This document shows positions 53,801 to 57,334 of a DNA stretch of 64,000 bases, one piece after another (position 1 is the stretch's first letter; every line of letters begins with the position of its first letter). The stretch covers positions 65,092,939 through 65,156,938 of the forward strand of contig NC_086034.1 in the NCBI RefSeq assembly GCF_036323735.1, read 5' to 3'. The position numbers were made by a program, and so were the translations under genes. The stretch comes from Rattus norvegicus (lineage: Eukaryota > Chordata > Mammalia > Rodentia > Muridae). Under the pieces are notes generated by a model. That model did no database searches. It saw only the letters and a list, made by a program, of their open reading frames with translations, and had not been told where the DNA came from.

Positions 53801-56054
53801 AACATGGACTGTACAATGAACTACATATAAATCAGTCTGGAATACAAAATAAGAGACTGTCTCAAAAAAATAAATCAAATAAAAACACACAATGATACTC
53901 CTACAGTAATATTCACTCACGTCCACTAAGAACTGCTATAAACGAAGAGACAAGAAAAAAATAAGTATTGGTAAGGATGAGAAATTACTAGACCTTCCTT
54001 CGTCACTGGTGAAAAGGTAAAACAATCTACTTACTATGATGGCCAATTTTGATTGTCAACTTGACACATCTGGGAAGAGGGACCCTTAATCAAAGAACTG
54101 CCTCCATCAAGACTGGCTCTGTACACAGCACATCTGTGGGGCACCATCTTGAGTGCTAACTCTCTCACTGATGTGGACAGTGACATCCCTGGGCTAGTGT
54201 TCCTGAGCTGTTCCTGAAGGCTGACTAAGGTTAAAGAGATGGCAGCTCAGTGGTTAAGAACACAGGCTATGGGGCTGGGGATTTAGCTCAGTGGTAGAGC
54301 ACTTGCCTAGGAAGCTCAAGGCCTTGGGTTCGGTCCCCAGCTCCGAAAAAAAGAACCAAAAAAAAAAAAAAAAAAAAAAAAAAAACCACAGGCTATTCCT
54401 CCTAAGACAGGTCAATTCCCAGTAACAGCATGTAACTCGTAACACTCTGCAACTCCAGTTCCAGGGAATCCAATTAATTATTCTGTCCTCCATAGGCACC
54501 AGGCATGCATGTGGTACACAGACATACATGCAGACTAAACACCCACATGAATCTTGAAGGAGGAAGAAGAGGAGGAGGAGGAGAAGGAGGAGTTGGCGTC
54601 TGGCAAGGGGAAGTAGGCCAGTAGGCAGCACCATACCCAGTGGTCTCTGCTTCAGTTTCTGCCTCAGCTTCCCTCATGATGGGCTATAAGCCAAACAAAC
54701 TTTTCCTTCCCCAAGGTACTTCTGGTCTGTGTTTTTTAGCACAGCAGCAAAAAGACCAATCCTCAAGAGTCATTTTGATAGTGTCTTTACAAGCTAAACG
54801 AATTCACAGTATCCAGAAATTCCAGCCTCTAGGGAGGAGAATCAATGCATTTGAGACTACACTGACCCACCTAGTGAAAACCAAGCCAGCCTTGGCTACA
54901 TAGCAGGAGTCTATGTATTCAACCTCCATCAACCAGTAAATAAGCAAACTGTGATATATCAATACAAAAGAATACTCTTTGGCAATAAGATACTGATTTA
55001 CTCAATAACATAGATAAAAATGAAAAACATTAAGTAAAGACGCCACATACAAAAGAGCACTCTGTATATAAGTCTACCTACAGCAATTGTCTGGAAAAGC
55101 AATGTATAGACAGAAAGTAGATTGTTGGTCATCTGGGGCCGGGATCAGAAGTCACCGCAAATGAGCACATACCAGACTATCGAATGATAATGGAAATATT
55201 CTAAAATGGGAGTAATAGTTGCATCATATTTCTAAAATATAAAGAGCATATTCTGTAACAGTAAAGCATAGGTTATTGGTTTTGTTCTTTAAAACTTTTT
55301 ACCCTTTGGCTGGAGAGATGGCTTAGCAGTTAAGAGCACTGAACACTCTTCCAAAGGTCCTGAGTTCAATTCCCAGCAACCACATGGTGGGTCACAACCA
55401 TCTGTAATGGAATCTAATGTCCTCTTCTGATGTGTCTGAAGACAGCTAGTATACTCACTCACATACAGTAAATCTTAAAAAAAAACAAACATTTCCCCCT
55501 AGTAATAGTGGTGTACACTTTCTTCCCCTTTAATTTTACTTTATGAATATTTTGTCATCATGTGTGTCCATGCAGACCAGAATTAGTTGCAAGCTGCCAT
55601 GTGGGTTCTGGGAACATACTATAGGCTCATACTATAGGCTAAATTAATCTTTTATATTCAACCAAGAATCTGAAACTCATTGATAATATTAAACTTTCTT
55701 GGTGTGATAGCAAAGGTCTTTGATCTCAGCTCTCAGGAGGCATGGACAGCCAACTCTACCGGACAGTCTTGTCTACATAGGAAATTCCAGGCCAGCCGGG
55801 GCTGCCTGGAGTCCATATCTCAAGAGAAACTAAACTTGCCATTACTAGTTCCCTGAAAAATAGTAACAAATTCCGAAACAATCCTCACCTGAATTTTGTT
55901 TAGAGCCTGATGATCCCCCATGCTCGACTTTTGCCTTCTTCTTCTTGGATGAGGAGGAGGGTGACTCTGAAGGCACAGCACGTTTCTCTACCACAGGAGT
56001 GGAAAGAGCTCGTTTTTTGAACAGTTCTCGATCTCTCAACAGGCTTGGGTCCAT
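10043..56054 (-). CDS. Gtf2e2: General transcription factor IIE subunit 2 (TFIIE beta), full spliced coding region
   Basis: TFIIE beta pairs with TFIIE alpha in the nucleus. The heterodimer joins the RNA polymerase II preinitiation complex, recruits TFIIH and helps open the promoter. Seven coding exons on the minus strand join as 56054-55889, 37773-37682, 32218-32111, 28613-28431, 25254-25161, 10670-10555 and 10159-10043. All introns are GT-AG and the phases are 1,0,0,0,1,0. The product is 291 residues, the human length. Visible parts are a Ser/Lys-rich N-terminus (residues 29-55), a winged-helix core (about 75-143), a second winged-helix-like part (about 147-225) and a basic C-terminus (about 249-275). 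Ala150 and Asp187, the positions altered in human trichothiodystrophy TTD6, are present. The start ATG has A at -3 and G at +4. No frameshift or stop interrupts the frame. Long introns with unique exon sequence exclude a processed copy. Confidence 0.97.
10160..10554 (-). other. Gtf2e2: Gtf2e2 intron 7
   Basis: This short 395-base phase-0 intron starts GTATGT and ends CTGCAG. It has no recognisable repeat. Confidence 0.93.
10555..10670 (-). CDS. Gtf2e2: Gtf2e2 exon 7
   Basis: This 116-base exon completes Glu215 and encodes residues 216-253 ([20 protein letters not shown], then YLKRQGISSMQESGPKKV). The acceptor is GGTATAG with a modest pyrimidine tract, and the donor is GTATGT. Only 395 bases of intron separate it from the last exon. 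Confidence 0.97.
10815..10960 (+). mobile_element. B1-like SINE
   Basis: CCCCGGCACTTGGGAAGCAA and GTTCAAGGCCAACCCCACCT blocks, diverged. Confidence 0.65.
11122..11169 (+). repeat. Polypurine tract (GGA/GAA)
   Basis: About 48 bases of nearly pure purine on the plus strand. Confidence 0.85.
11488..11690 (+). mobile_element. B2/B3-like SINE
   Basis: Diverged copy with ATGGCTCAGTGGTTAAGGC head, AGGTGGCTCACAACCATCTC block and A tail. Confidence 0.7.
12178..12352 (+). mobile_element. B2/B3-like SINE
   Basis: Diverged copy (GTGGCTGGAGAGATATCTCA head, CTGCATGGTGGCTCTTAATT block) ending in A-rich sequence. Confidence 0.7.
13019..13111 (+). mobile_element. ID SINE
   Basis: ID core and A tail flanked by AAGTTTGGTCTC on both sides (13007-13018 and 13112-13123). 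Confidence 0.95.
13395..13655 (-). mobile_element. B2/B3-like SINE
   Basis: Reverse diverged copy with the GTGAGCCACCATGTGGGTGG block and an eroded head. Confidence 0.65.
14005..14222 (-). mobile_element. B3-like SINE
   Basis: Reverse, strongly eroded. The tail side starts AAGATTCATTTTTAAAATTA and the head side ends CTCTCTCCAGCCC. Confidence 0.55.
14305..14484 (+). mobile_element. B2-like SINE
   Basis: Well-preserved tRNA-derived head (GGCTGGAGAGATGGCTCAGC), the CCACATGGTGGCTCACAACC block and an AATAAATCTTAAAAA tail. Confidence 0.85.
14618..14745 (+). mobile_element. B1-like SINE
   Basis: 7SL-derived blocks CCTTTAATCCCAGCACTCAG and GAGTTTAAAGCCAGCCTGGG, with a CAA-rich tail. Confidence 0.75.
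14866..15258 (+). mobile_element. Old rodent retroelement piece (family uncertain)
   Basis: Starts near TATGTCAACTTGACACAAGC, passes GTTATAAGAAAGCAGGCTGA and ends AATAAGCCCTTTCCTCCCC. A second copy lies at 24258. It may be an L1 (Lx-type) 3' end or an LTR. The long frame on its minus strand is chance. Confidence 0.6.
15543..15629 (-). mobile_element. ID SINE
   Basis: Reverse-oriented ID (poly-T first, ending CTGAGCTAAATCCCCAACCC). The GGCATGTACCATTTT-type sequence is duplicated on both sides. Confidence 0.95.
15908..16003 (+). mobile_element. ID SINE
   Basis: ID core with a GCAGAGC variant in the A box. AAAACGAGG is duplicated at both ends. It lies 279 bases from the oppositely oriented ID at 15543. 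Confidence 0.95.
16035..16190 (-). mobile_element. B1-like SINE
   Basis: Reverse, diverged: CCTGGCTGTCCTGGAACTTT and CTCAAGTGTGGGGACCAAAG. It directly follows the ID at 15908. Confidence 0.65.
18420..18463. repeat. AT-rich repeat (ATAATAT)
   Basis: Repeated ATATAAT units. A shorter similar repeat lies at 52429-52453. Confidence 0.8.
18900..19050 (+). mobile_element. B3/B2-like SINE fragment
   Basis: AAGGCTGGCGAGATGGCATA head with TGACCTGAGTTCAACTGTAA, eroded after about 130 bases. Confidence 0.55.
19194..19335 (+). mobile_element. B1-like SINE
   Basis: GCCTTTTATCCCGGCACTTT and GAGTCCAGCCTGATCTACAG blocks. Confidence 0.7.
19448..19655 (+). mobile_element. B3-like SINE
   Basis: Contains GAGCTAGAGAGATAGCAGTG, CCCACATGGTGGTTTACAGG and an ATAAAGAAAGTAAAT tail. 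Confidence 0.65.
20350..21456 (+). pseudogene. L1 ORF2 C-terminal remnant, one nonsense change
   Basis: The frame is continuous for 225 codons from 20350, stops at TGA 21025-21027 and resumes in the same frame to TAG at 21454-21456. A single substitution relative to an Arg codon would explain the TGA. It covers roughly the last 370 residues of ORF2p, including the Cys-rich region. Confidence 0.9.
22031..22102 (+). repeat. G-rich tract of the L1 3' UTR
   Basis: Many runs of three to six G occur within 70 bases on the plus strand, a known property of mammalian L1 3' UTRs and able to form G-quadruplexes. Confidence 0.8.
22360..22530 (+). mobile_element. B3-like SINE
   Basis: Eroded copy with TTATGGGTGGCTCACAGCC and a CACACACATACATG tail side. 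Confidence 0.55.
22923..23228 (+). mobile_element. B2-like SINE interrupted by about 150 bases
   Basis: The head (22923-22990) and the rest (AACCACATGGTGGCTCACAA from 23143) are separated by non-SINE sequence. CCCGAGTTCAA appears twice at the left junction. A CA repeat follows at 23229. Confidence 0.8.
23229..23264 (+). repeat. (CA)n microsatellite
   Basis: About 18 pure AC dinucleotides at the end of a B2-like SINE. Confidence 0.95.
23517..23621 (+). mobile_element. ID SINE
   Basis: ID core with a CTAGCAAGCAC variant and a long A tail. AGAGACACT-type duplication flanks it. Confidence 0.95.
23739..23770 (+). repeat. (TC)n microsatellite
   Basis: About 16 pure TC units. Confidence 0.95.
24070..24205 (-). 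mobile_element. B1-like SINE
   Basis: Reverse, diverged: TACGTAGCCCTGGATGACTC and CCTCCAAAGTGCTGGGCCAC. Confidence 0.65.
24258..24655 (+). mobile_element. Old rodent retroelement piece, second copy
   Basis: Same landmarks as 14866-15258 (GTGTCAACTTGACACAAGCT, AATAAACCCTTTCCTCCCCA), ending AGAAACCCTGACTAAGACC. Confidence 0.6.
24717..24930 (+). mobile_element. B2/B3-like SINE
   Basis: GGGGCTAGAAAGTTGGCTCA head and AAGGTGGCTCACAAAGATCT block, ending in an A-rich tail. Confidence 0.7.
25161..25254 (-). CDS. Gtf2e2: Gtf2e2 exon 6
   Basis: This 94-base exon encodes residues 184-214 (ALGDQILFVSRPDKKKILFF, then NDKSCQFSVDE) and the first base of Glu215. It carries Asp187. The acceptor is TCTTTAAG and the donor GTGAGA. 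The following intron is 14.5 kb. Confidence 0.97.
26008..26165 (+). mobile_element. B1-like SINE
   Basis: GCTTTAATCCCAGCACTCCG and GAGGCCAGCCTGGTCTACAG blocks with an A-rich tail. Confidence 0.8.
26465..26640 (+). mobile_element. B3-like SINE
   Basis: Eroded copy with ACTTGGTGGCTCCTGAACAA and CTCCAGCTGCAGGGATCC blocks. Confidence 0.6.
27147..27227 (+). repeat. Compound (CAGA)n(CA)n microsatellite
   Basis: Six or so CAGA units pass into about 25 CA units. Confidence 0.95.
27785..27996 (-). mobile_element. B3-like SINE
   Basis: Reverse copy with GTGAGCCACCATGTGGGTGC and ATCTATCCCTCCAGCCCC. Confidence 0.65.
28070..28094 (+). repeat. Interstitial telomere-like repeat (CCCTAA)n
   Basis: About four units of the vertebrate telomere repeat (C-rich strand on plus) in intron 5. 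Confidence 0.9.
28095..28230 (+). mobile_element. B3-like SINE fragment
   Basis: Begins AAGTTCAGGTCCCGTCACCA right after the telomere-like repeat and contains AGCTTCAGCTCCAAGGGATC. Confidence 0.5.
28245..28378 (+). mobile_element. B1-like SINE
   Basis: AAGCCGGGCATGGTAGCACA and GAGTTCCAGGACAGCCAGGG blocks. It ends 50 bases from the exon 5 donor. Confidence 0.7.
28431..28613 (-). CDS. Gtf2e2: Gtf2e2 exon 5
   Basis: This 183-base, phase-0 exon encodes residues 123-183, from [20 protein letters not shown] to EGLPNSQKAVK. It contains the end of the first winged helix, the LLRLLDNHDQRGLGGILLED segment and Ala150. The acceptor is TTTTTACAG and the donor GTAATC. The donor is weaker than the others because +5 is T rather than G. 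Confidence 0.97.
28716..28811 (-). mobile_element. ID SINE
   Basis: Reverse ID with an interrupted T tail. TTGAAGTATCTT is duplicated at 28704-28715 and 28813-28824. It lies about 100 bases upstream of exon 5 on the transcript. Confidence 0.95.
29299..29401 (+). mobile_element. ID SINE
   Basis: Near-consensus ID flanked by perfect AAGAACAGAGCAACC duplications (29284-29298 and from 29402). Confidence 0.96.
30190..30345 (+). mobile_element. B1-like SINE
   Basis: GAGTTTGAGGCCAGCCTGGT and GACAGCCAGAACTACACAGT blocks, ending in a run of about 23 A. Confidence 0.8.
30381..30598 (+). mobile_element. ID SINE (outer copy, interrupted)
   Basis: This ID is split by a younger ID at 30436-30538. It is flanked by a duplicated ATCACACATATA. 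The second half (AGCGCAAGGCCCTGGGTTCG onward) resumes at 30539 after the inner A tail. Confidence 0.93.
30436..30538 (+). mobile_element. ID SINE inserted in an ID SINE
   Basis: A full inner ID with a pure A tail of about 27 bases. GGAAGCGCAAGGCCC of the outer copy occurs on both sides (about 30420-30434 and 30539-30553), as expected for a target-site duplication. Confidence 0.93.
30808..30896 (+). mobile_element. ID SINE
   Basis: ID core with a one-base deletion in the B-box region and an A to A/G tail. Only short flanking similarity (AGACT) is visible. Confidence 0.93.
30900..31100 (-). mobile_element. B2-like SINE
   Basis: Reverse B2 ending CTTAACCACTGAGCCATCTC TCCAGCCC. The distal part includes the GAAGAGGGCATCGGAT block. 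Confidence 0.85.
31220..31355 (-). mobile_element. B1-like SINE fragment
   Basis: Reverse: CAGGCTGGCTTTGAACTCAC and CCCAAGTGCTGGGATCACAG. Confidence 0.65.
32001..32056 (+). repeat. (CA)n microsatellite
   Basis: About 27 CA units with one TA interruption, 55 bases beyond the exon 4 donor. Confidence 0.95.
32111..32218 (-). CDS. Gtf2e2: Gtf2e2 exon 4
   Basis: This 108-base, phase-0 exon encodes residues 87-122 ([20 protein letters not shown], then QHLDIGLKQKQWLMTE). This is the middle of the winged-helix core. The acceptor is TCTACAG and the donor GTAAGA. A CA microsatellite at 32004-32056 begins 55 bases past the donor on the intron side. Confidence 0.97.
32600..32702 (-). mobile_element. 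ID SINE
   Basis: Reverse ID flanked by AAAAACAGACTTTCC duplications (32585-32599 and 32703-32717). Confidence 0.96.
33185..33217 (+). repeat. (CA)n(TA)n microsatellite
   Basis: About 13 CA units pass into TATATAT. Confidence 0.93.
33545..33604 (+). repeat. Alternating purine-pyrimidine tract (GT)n then GC-rich
   Basis: TG dinucleotides merge into GCGCGTGCGGGCGCGC-type sequence, a strong Z-DNA candidate and a local CpG cluster. Confidence 0.9.
33690..34030 (+). mobile_element. Old rodent retroelement piece
   Basis: Shares AAGATGTAGAACTCT, CTGCCTGGATG and TCAATTAAATG-like landmarks with 47575-47855, so both belong to one family. Confidence 0.5.
34985..35091 (+). mobile_element. ID SINE
   Basis: Near-consensus ID. 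AAGAGCTAAAGC is duplicated on both sides. Confidence 0.96.
35195..35290 (+). mobile_element. B1-like SINE fragment
   Basis: ATACCTTTAATCCCAGAGGC and GAGTTCCAGGCCATCCAGAA blocks before the ID at 35294. Confidence 0.65.
35294..35386 (+). mobile_element. ID SINE
   Basis: ID core placed after a B1-like fragment in A-rich sequence, with approximate AAAAATAG-type duplication. Confidence 0.93.
35426..35567 (+). mobile_element. B2-like SINE with internal deletion
   Basis: Head and GTGGCTCACAACCATCTGTA block are joined after loss of the middle part. A-rich tail ends at a G run. Confidence 0.8.
35632..35805 (+). mobile_element. B2-like SINE
   Basis: Near-full copy 65 bases after the previous one, with the same orientation and an A/T tail. 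Confidence 0.85.
35857..35962 (+). mobile_element. ID SINE
   Basis: ID core with a deletion near the A box (AGAGCTTGTCCTAGC). ACCAACTCA is duplicated on both sides. Confidence 0.93.
36263..36369 (-). mobile_element. ID SINE
   Basis: Reverse ID flanked by CTGTTCTATTTTC at 36250-36262 and 36370-36382. Confidence 0.96.
37025..37203 (-). mobile_element. B2-like SINE
   Basis: Reverse copy with the TTTATTTATTATATGTAAGT tail side first and ATCTCTCCAGCCC at the head end. Confidence 0.85.
37636..37658 (+). repeat. Poly-A run next to exon 3
   Basis: 23 A on plus (T on the transcript), 24 bases past the exon 3 donor. Confidence 0.9.
37682..37773 (-). CDS. Gtf2e2: Gtf2e2 exon 3
   Basis: This 92-base exon completes Asp56 and encodes residues 57-86, from HNNGSFNLKAL through GYKFGVLAKIVNYMK, the first helix of the winged-helix core. 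Upstream is a TTTCCAG acceptor and downstream a consensus GTAAGT donor. It is too short to show as a long open frame and was found by searching the intron for the expected core sequence. Confidence 0.96.
38985..39100 (+). mobile_element. B1-like SINE fragment
   Basis: CTTAATGCCAGCACTTGGGA and GGAGGCAGAGGCAGAAGATC blocks, running into the GGGA repeat. Confidence 0.7.
39101..39163 (+). repeat. (GGGA)n microsatellite
   Basis: About 15 GGGA units after a B1-like fragment. It is prone to G-quadruplex or triplex formation. Confidence 0.95.
39365..39580 (+). mobile_element. B3-like SINE
   Basis: CTGGCAGCTCACAACTACTT and GTAACTCTAGCTCCAGGGAA blocks mark a diverged plus-strand copy. Confidence 0.6.
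39885..40092 (-). mobile_element. B3-like SINE
   Basis: Reverse copy with GTTGTGAGCACCCATGTGTG and CAGCTCTCCTGCCCC. Confidence 0.65.
40705..40900 (+). mobile_element. B3-like SINE
   Basis: GAAATGGCTCAGTGGTTAGA head, truncated middle and ACATAAAATAATAAGTATTT tail. Confidence 0.65.
41095..41230 (-). mobile_element. B1-like SINE
   Basis: Reverse: TTGGAGACAGGATCTCAGTA and GACCAGGCCAGCTTCTGCCT. Confidence 0.6.
41800..41890 (+). promoter_or_regulatory. Smim18: Candidate Smim18 promoter
   Basis: A perfect POU octamer ATGCAAAT (41816-41823), an E-box CAGCTG (41842-41847) and a CCAAT box (41862-41866) fall within 51 bases, followed by a donor-terminated exon-like block. There is no TATA box or CpG island. 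The combination suits a tissue-restricted promoter, but this is inference. Confidence 0.4.
41890..41949 (+). other. Smim18: Candidate noncoding first exon of Smim18
   Basis: A repeat-free block ends in ACAAGAG followed by GTAGGT (donor at 41950-41955), just downstream of promoter-like motifs on the same strand. Joined to the acceptor at 48985 it gives a 7.0-kb intron. The 5' boundary is an estimate. It is placed by motif order, not by transcript data. Confidence 0.4.
43178..43292 (-). mobile_element. ID SINE
   Basis: Reverse ID with a 40-base T-rich tail. TTTAAAATTTC is duplicated around it. One extra A interrupts the A box (CTCTAACCACTG). Confidence 0.95.
44165..44400 (-). mobile_element. 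Old rodent L1-like fragment
   Basis: CCAACAAGGCCACACCTCCT and AATCATGGCACTCCC are familiar from rodent L1 3' regions. Orientation and family are uncertain. Confidence 0.4.
44797..44834 (+). repeat. (CA)n microsatellite
   Basis: About 19 AC units. Confidence 0.95.
45968..46168 (+). mobile_element. B1-like SINE with CAAA repeat
   Basis: AATCCCAGCACGCCAAGAAG and CAAGGCCAGCCTAGTCTACA blocks, then a CAAA repeat (46100-46138) and a poly-A run. Confidence 0.8.
46325..46465 (-). mobile_element. B1-like SINE
   Basis: Reverse: GTAGCCTAGGCTGGCCGCAA and GTCTCCCAGTGCCTAGACCA. Confidence 0.6.
46681..46786 (-). mobile_element. ID SINE
   Basis: Reverse ID flanked by TTCCTTTTCT at 46671-46680 and 46787-46796. 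It faces the plus-strand ID at 46865 across 78 bases. Confidence 0.96.
46865..46952 (+). mobile_element. ID SINE
   Basis: ID core with an A-box change (TTTATCTCAG). AAATCAAGATAATA is duplicated on both sides. Confidence 0.95.
46965..47425 (+). mobile_element. Three B1-like SINEs in tandem order
   Basis: Copies at about 46965-47115, 47125-47285 and 47305-47425 all read on the plus strand. Each starts soon after an ATCAAGATAGTGG-like or ATCAAGATAATAA stretch, so similar flanks recur. This suggests repeated insertion into one A-rich site or local duplication. Confidence 0.7.
47575..47855 (+). mobile_element. Old rodent retroelement piece
   Basis: Related to 33690-34030. It ends CAGTAAAACCCTAACTAAGA, resembling the end of the 24258 element. 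Confidence 0.5.
48108..48205 (+). mobile_element. ID SINE
   Basis: Near-consensus ID flanked by AAATTACATTTTATC duplications. It lies about 780 bases before the Smim18 coding exon. Confidence 0.96.
48228..48370 (-). mobile_element. B3-like SINE fragment
   Basis: The reverse head ends GCGCCATCTTGCCAGCCC. It immediately follows the ID at 48108. Confidence 0.5.
48986..49510 (+). other. Smim18: Smim18 last exon including UTRs
   Basis: A polypyrimidine tract and TTTGTGTAG precede 48986. The exon has 36 bases of 5' UTR, the whole coding region and a 3' UTR. An ATTAAA at 49483-49488 is the nearest poly(A) signal. An AATAAA at 49812-49817 lies beyond an ID insertion and could extend the UTR to about 49840. 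Confidence 0.7.
49022..49309 (+). CDS. Smim18: Small integral membrane protein 18
   Basis: I recognise this 95-residue frame as SMIM18, a vertebrate microprotein without an established biochemical function. The N-terminus ([20 protein letters not shown]) has one N-glycosylation sequon, Asn7-Glu-Thr. Residues about 35-59 are a single hydrophobic segment ([20 protein letters not shown] and on). Cys61-Cys64 form a juxtamembrane CCCC run suited to S-palmitoylation. A charged tail ends DSEVV. No cleavable signal peptide is apparent, so a type III (N-out) topology is plausible by inference. The ATG has A at -3 and G at +4 and lies 36 bases after a good acceptor (TTTGTGTAG at 48985). The gene sits in Gtf2e2 intron 2 on the opposite strand, and I recall the same nested arrangement in human. 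The frame is intact. Confidence 0.96.
   Translation: [95 protein letters not shown]
49706..49794 (+). mobile_element. ID SINE in the distal Smim18 3' region
   Basis: ID core and A tail between the ATTAAA (49483) and AATAAA (49812) signals of Smim18. GTGCCTCTA is duplicated on both sides. Confidence 0.95.
50330..50490 (-). mobile_element. B1-like SINE
   Basis: Reverse copy: GACAGGGTTTCTCTGTTTAG, CTGGCCTCAAACTCACTGAG and AAGTGCTGGGATAAAAGGCA. Confidence 0.85.
50500..50675 (-). mobile_element. B2/B3-like SINE
   Basis: Reverse copy ending ACACTGAGCCATCTCTCCAT, directly after a B1-like element. Confidence 0.65.
51190..51345 (+). repeat. Purine tract followed by C/A-rich CCCCACA repeat
   Basis: GGAAG units (51198-51245) and then CCCCACACC-type units (51301-51345) adjoin a CTCT patch between them. 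Confidence 0.85.
51348..51490 (-). mobile_element. B1-like SINE
   Basis: Reverse copy: TTTCTCTGTGTAGCCCTGGC and GACCAGGCTGGCCTCGAACT blocks. Confidence 0.85.
51495..51695 (-). mobile_element. B3-like SINE
   Basis: Reverse eroded copy (GAGGGCATCAGATGCCCTAG, GCTCAGCCACCGTCTCATCC). Confidence 0.6.
51925..52020 (+). mobile_element. B2-like SINE fragment
   Basis: GAAGCTGGAAAGATGGCTCG head only. The downstream half is lost. Confidence 0.65.
52795..52940 (+). mobile_element. B1-like SINE
   Basis: GCCTGTAACCCCAGCACTTG and GGCCAACCTGGACTACACAG blocks. Confidence 0.65.
52938..53130 (+). mobile_element. B3-like SINE
   Basis: GGCTAGAGAAATAGCTCCAC head and ACTCCAGTTCCAGGGGATCG block, with a CAAATAAATCATTAAAAAA tail. 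Confidence 0.65.
53384..53700 (+). mobile_element. B2/B3-like SINE split by an ID element
   Basis: The head (GGCTGCTCAGTGGTTAAGAA) precedes and the body (CAGAAGTCCTGAGTTTGGGC) follows the ID at 53419-53519, so the ID is younger. Confidence 0.75.
53419..53519 (+). mobile_element. ID SINE inside an older SINE
   Basis: Near-consensus ID that splits a B2/B3-like repeat. AAGAATATTTGCTGTT is present on both sides. Confidence 0.96.
53725..53880 (+). mobile_element. B1-like SINE
   Basis: CATGCCTATAACCTCAGCAT and GGATGAGGCAGGAGAATTGC blocks with an A-rich end. Confidence 0.6.
54040..54232 (+). mobile_element. Old rodent retroelement piece
   Basis: Contains GATTGTCAACTTGACACATC. A continuation (CCAAACAAACTTTTCCTTCC) reappears at about 54600-54760 after the SINE/ID cluster. 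Confidence 0.5.
54232..54560 (+). mobile_element. B3-like SINE split by an ID element
   Basis: Head sequence CAGCTCAGTGGTTAAGAACA stands before the ID at 54271 and the body (CAATTCCCAGTAACAGCATG) after it. A GGA-rich patch ends the copy. Confidence 0.7.
54271..54385 (+). mobile_element. ID SINE inside an older SINE
   Basis: ID core with a tail of about 30 A residues, inserted in a B2/B3-like repeat. CACAGGCTAT is duplicated on both sides. Confidence 0.95.
55308..55490 (+). mobile_element. B2-like SINE
   Basis: Near-full copy from GGCTGGAGAGATGGCTTAGC to an AATCTTAAAAAAAA tail, about 350 bases past exon 2 on the plus strand. Confidence 0.85.
55700..55835 (+). mobile_element. B1-like SINE
   Basis: GGTGTGATAGCAAAGGTCTT and AAATTCCAGGCCAGCCGGGG blocks. 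It lies about 55 bases inside the intron from the exon 2 donor. Confidence 0.6.
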
Positions 56055-56058
56055 AATG
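55889..56058 (-). CDS. Gtf2e2: Gtf2e2 exon 2 (first coding exon)
   Basis: The acceptor TTTTGTAG is followed by CATT and then the start codon at 56054-56052, so only four bases of 5' UTR lie in this exon. It encodes residues 1-55, beginning MDPSLLRDRELFKKRALST, plus the first base of codon 56. It includes the Ser run and KKKK tract typical of the TFIIE beta N-terminus. The donor is GTGAGG at 55888-55883. Confidence 0.97.
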
Positions 56059-56272
56059 CTACAAAACAAACACAGACCTTTAATATAAATTCAGATCACT
56101 CAAACCTGCGTGCCAAGTCTACAGTCCTTGGCAACTTAGTTCCCACAAAATAAAGTGTCACTGTTCTAAAGAGCAGCTGCACAGTAAGTGGCATGACCAG
56201 GGCTGGGGAGGTGGTGCACAGGGACTTCCAGGACTATCTCATGAAGCAAGCACTTCGGGGAACCAGCTGCCA

Positions 56273-56360
56273 ACTAGGGTCTCCCAACTTCAGCCATCAA
56301 CGACATTTAGAAGTCTACTAGGGTCTCCCAACTTCAGCCATCAATGACATTTAGAAGTCT
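56273..56360 (+). repeat. 44-bp tandem duplication
   Basis: Copies at 56273-56316 and 56317-56360 differ at a single base (CAACGACAT versus CAATGACAT). Neither belongs to a repeat family I recognise. Confidence 0.95.
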
Positions 56361-57010
56361 CCAGAGATTTTCAGTGAGTGTAGGGCTTCCGTCCTGTTGA
56401 CATTCATGAGATTTGCTTACAAGGTACAACCTGGAATCTGGCCTCTATCTGCATGTCATGTAACAAATGAAATGGATCAGCTCCTTCAGGGAACACAGCT
56501 TATCTACTATGAGATGAGTGAGGAGTGTCTTTATTAGCAATACAAGAACCAGCTCTTGAAAGGGACAATGCCCCAGCCACTTTGCAAAGCCACAGATCAG
56601 GGTACATAGTCTCGCTGAGGGGAAAACCTAGAATGCTATGTTTAATAGCCACACCAACTTTATAGACTAGCCAACAAACCCTAAACCAACTCTGCCCTAT
56701 CAGTGCACACAGCTTCCTTCAAGAGCAGTCCAAAATATGCAACTGATAATTTTGAATGATGGTTTTATCTCCAGTAATATGTAGTAATATGTATATTATC
56801 TATTGAGTTTTGTGTCATAAAAATCAAAGAGAACAAAATTTTGTAACTGTAAGGTCTTAAGTATTCAAAATTCTTAACCTTTCTTTAGTGATAACAGCAT
56901 ATCCTTCAGTTAGCCATACACATGATTTTCTGTGGCAAAAAGTTTCAGTGTTTCCCAGTATATAGATTCAGATTGGTAACTTAATGGCAACAAATGACTT
57001 AGTACAAAAT

Positions 57011-57058
57011 ACACATACATACATACATACATACATACATACATACATACACACACAG
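57011..57058 (+). repeat. (CATA)n microsatellite
   Basis: About ten ACAT units pass into CACACACA. Confidence 0.95.
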
Positions 57059-57334
57059 ACATACAAAGAGAGACAGACAGAGACGCAGACAAGAGAAATA
57101 GAGAGATAAATTACCCCCCCTTGCTGGCCCTACCTGAGGATATATATCAGTTGATAAGAGTACTTGCCTTGTTTCATGGGGCCCTGGGTTAAATCCCCAG
57201 TACCATAATCTAATCATACACACAAATTCTAATTACAAACATAGCTCATACTTGAAGCTCATATTATATACTATGTACCACCAGTGCTCTAGAAACAAAA
57301 TCTGGGCAGAAGTTAGAGAGCAGATTTAGGCTCA

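Larger units (their letters stand above)
37774..55888 (-). other. Gtf2e2: Gtf2e2 intron 2, host of Smim18
   Basis: This 18.1-kb phase-1 intron contains the whole Smim18 unit on the plus strand, seven ID elements and many B1/B2-like SINEs. The stretch 41240-43160 is unusually repeat-free and contains the proposed Smim18 promoter. Stretches around 42000-43150, 43310-43990, 44400-44790 and 45000-45300 show no gene or repeat I can name. Confidence 0.9.

Noticed and set aside
54254..54634. Minus-strand open frame of 126 codons
   Set aside because: It reads through an ID element, its poly-T tail and a GGA-rich patch.
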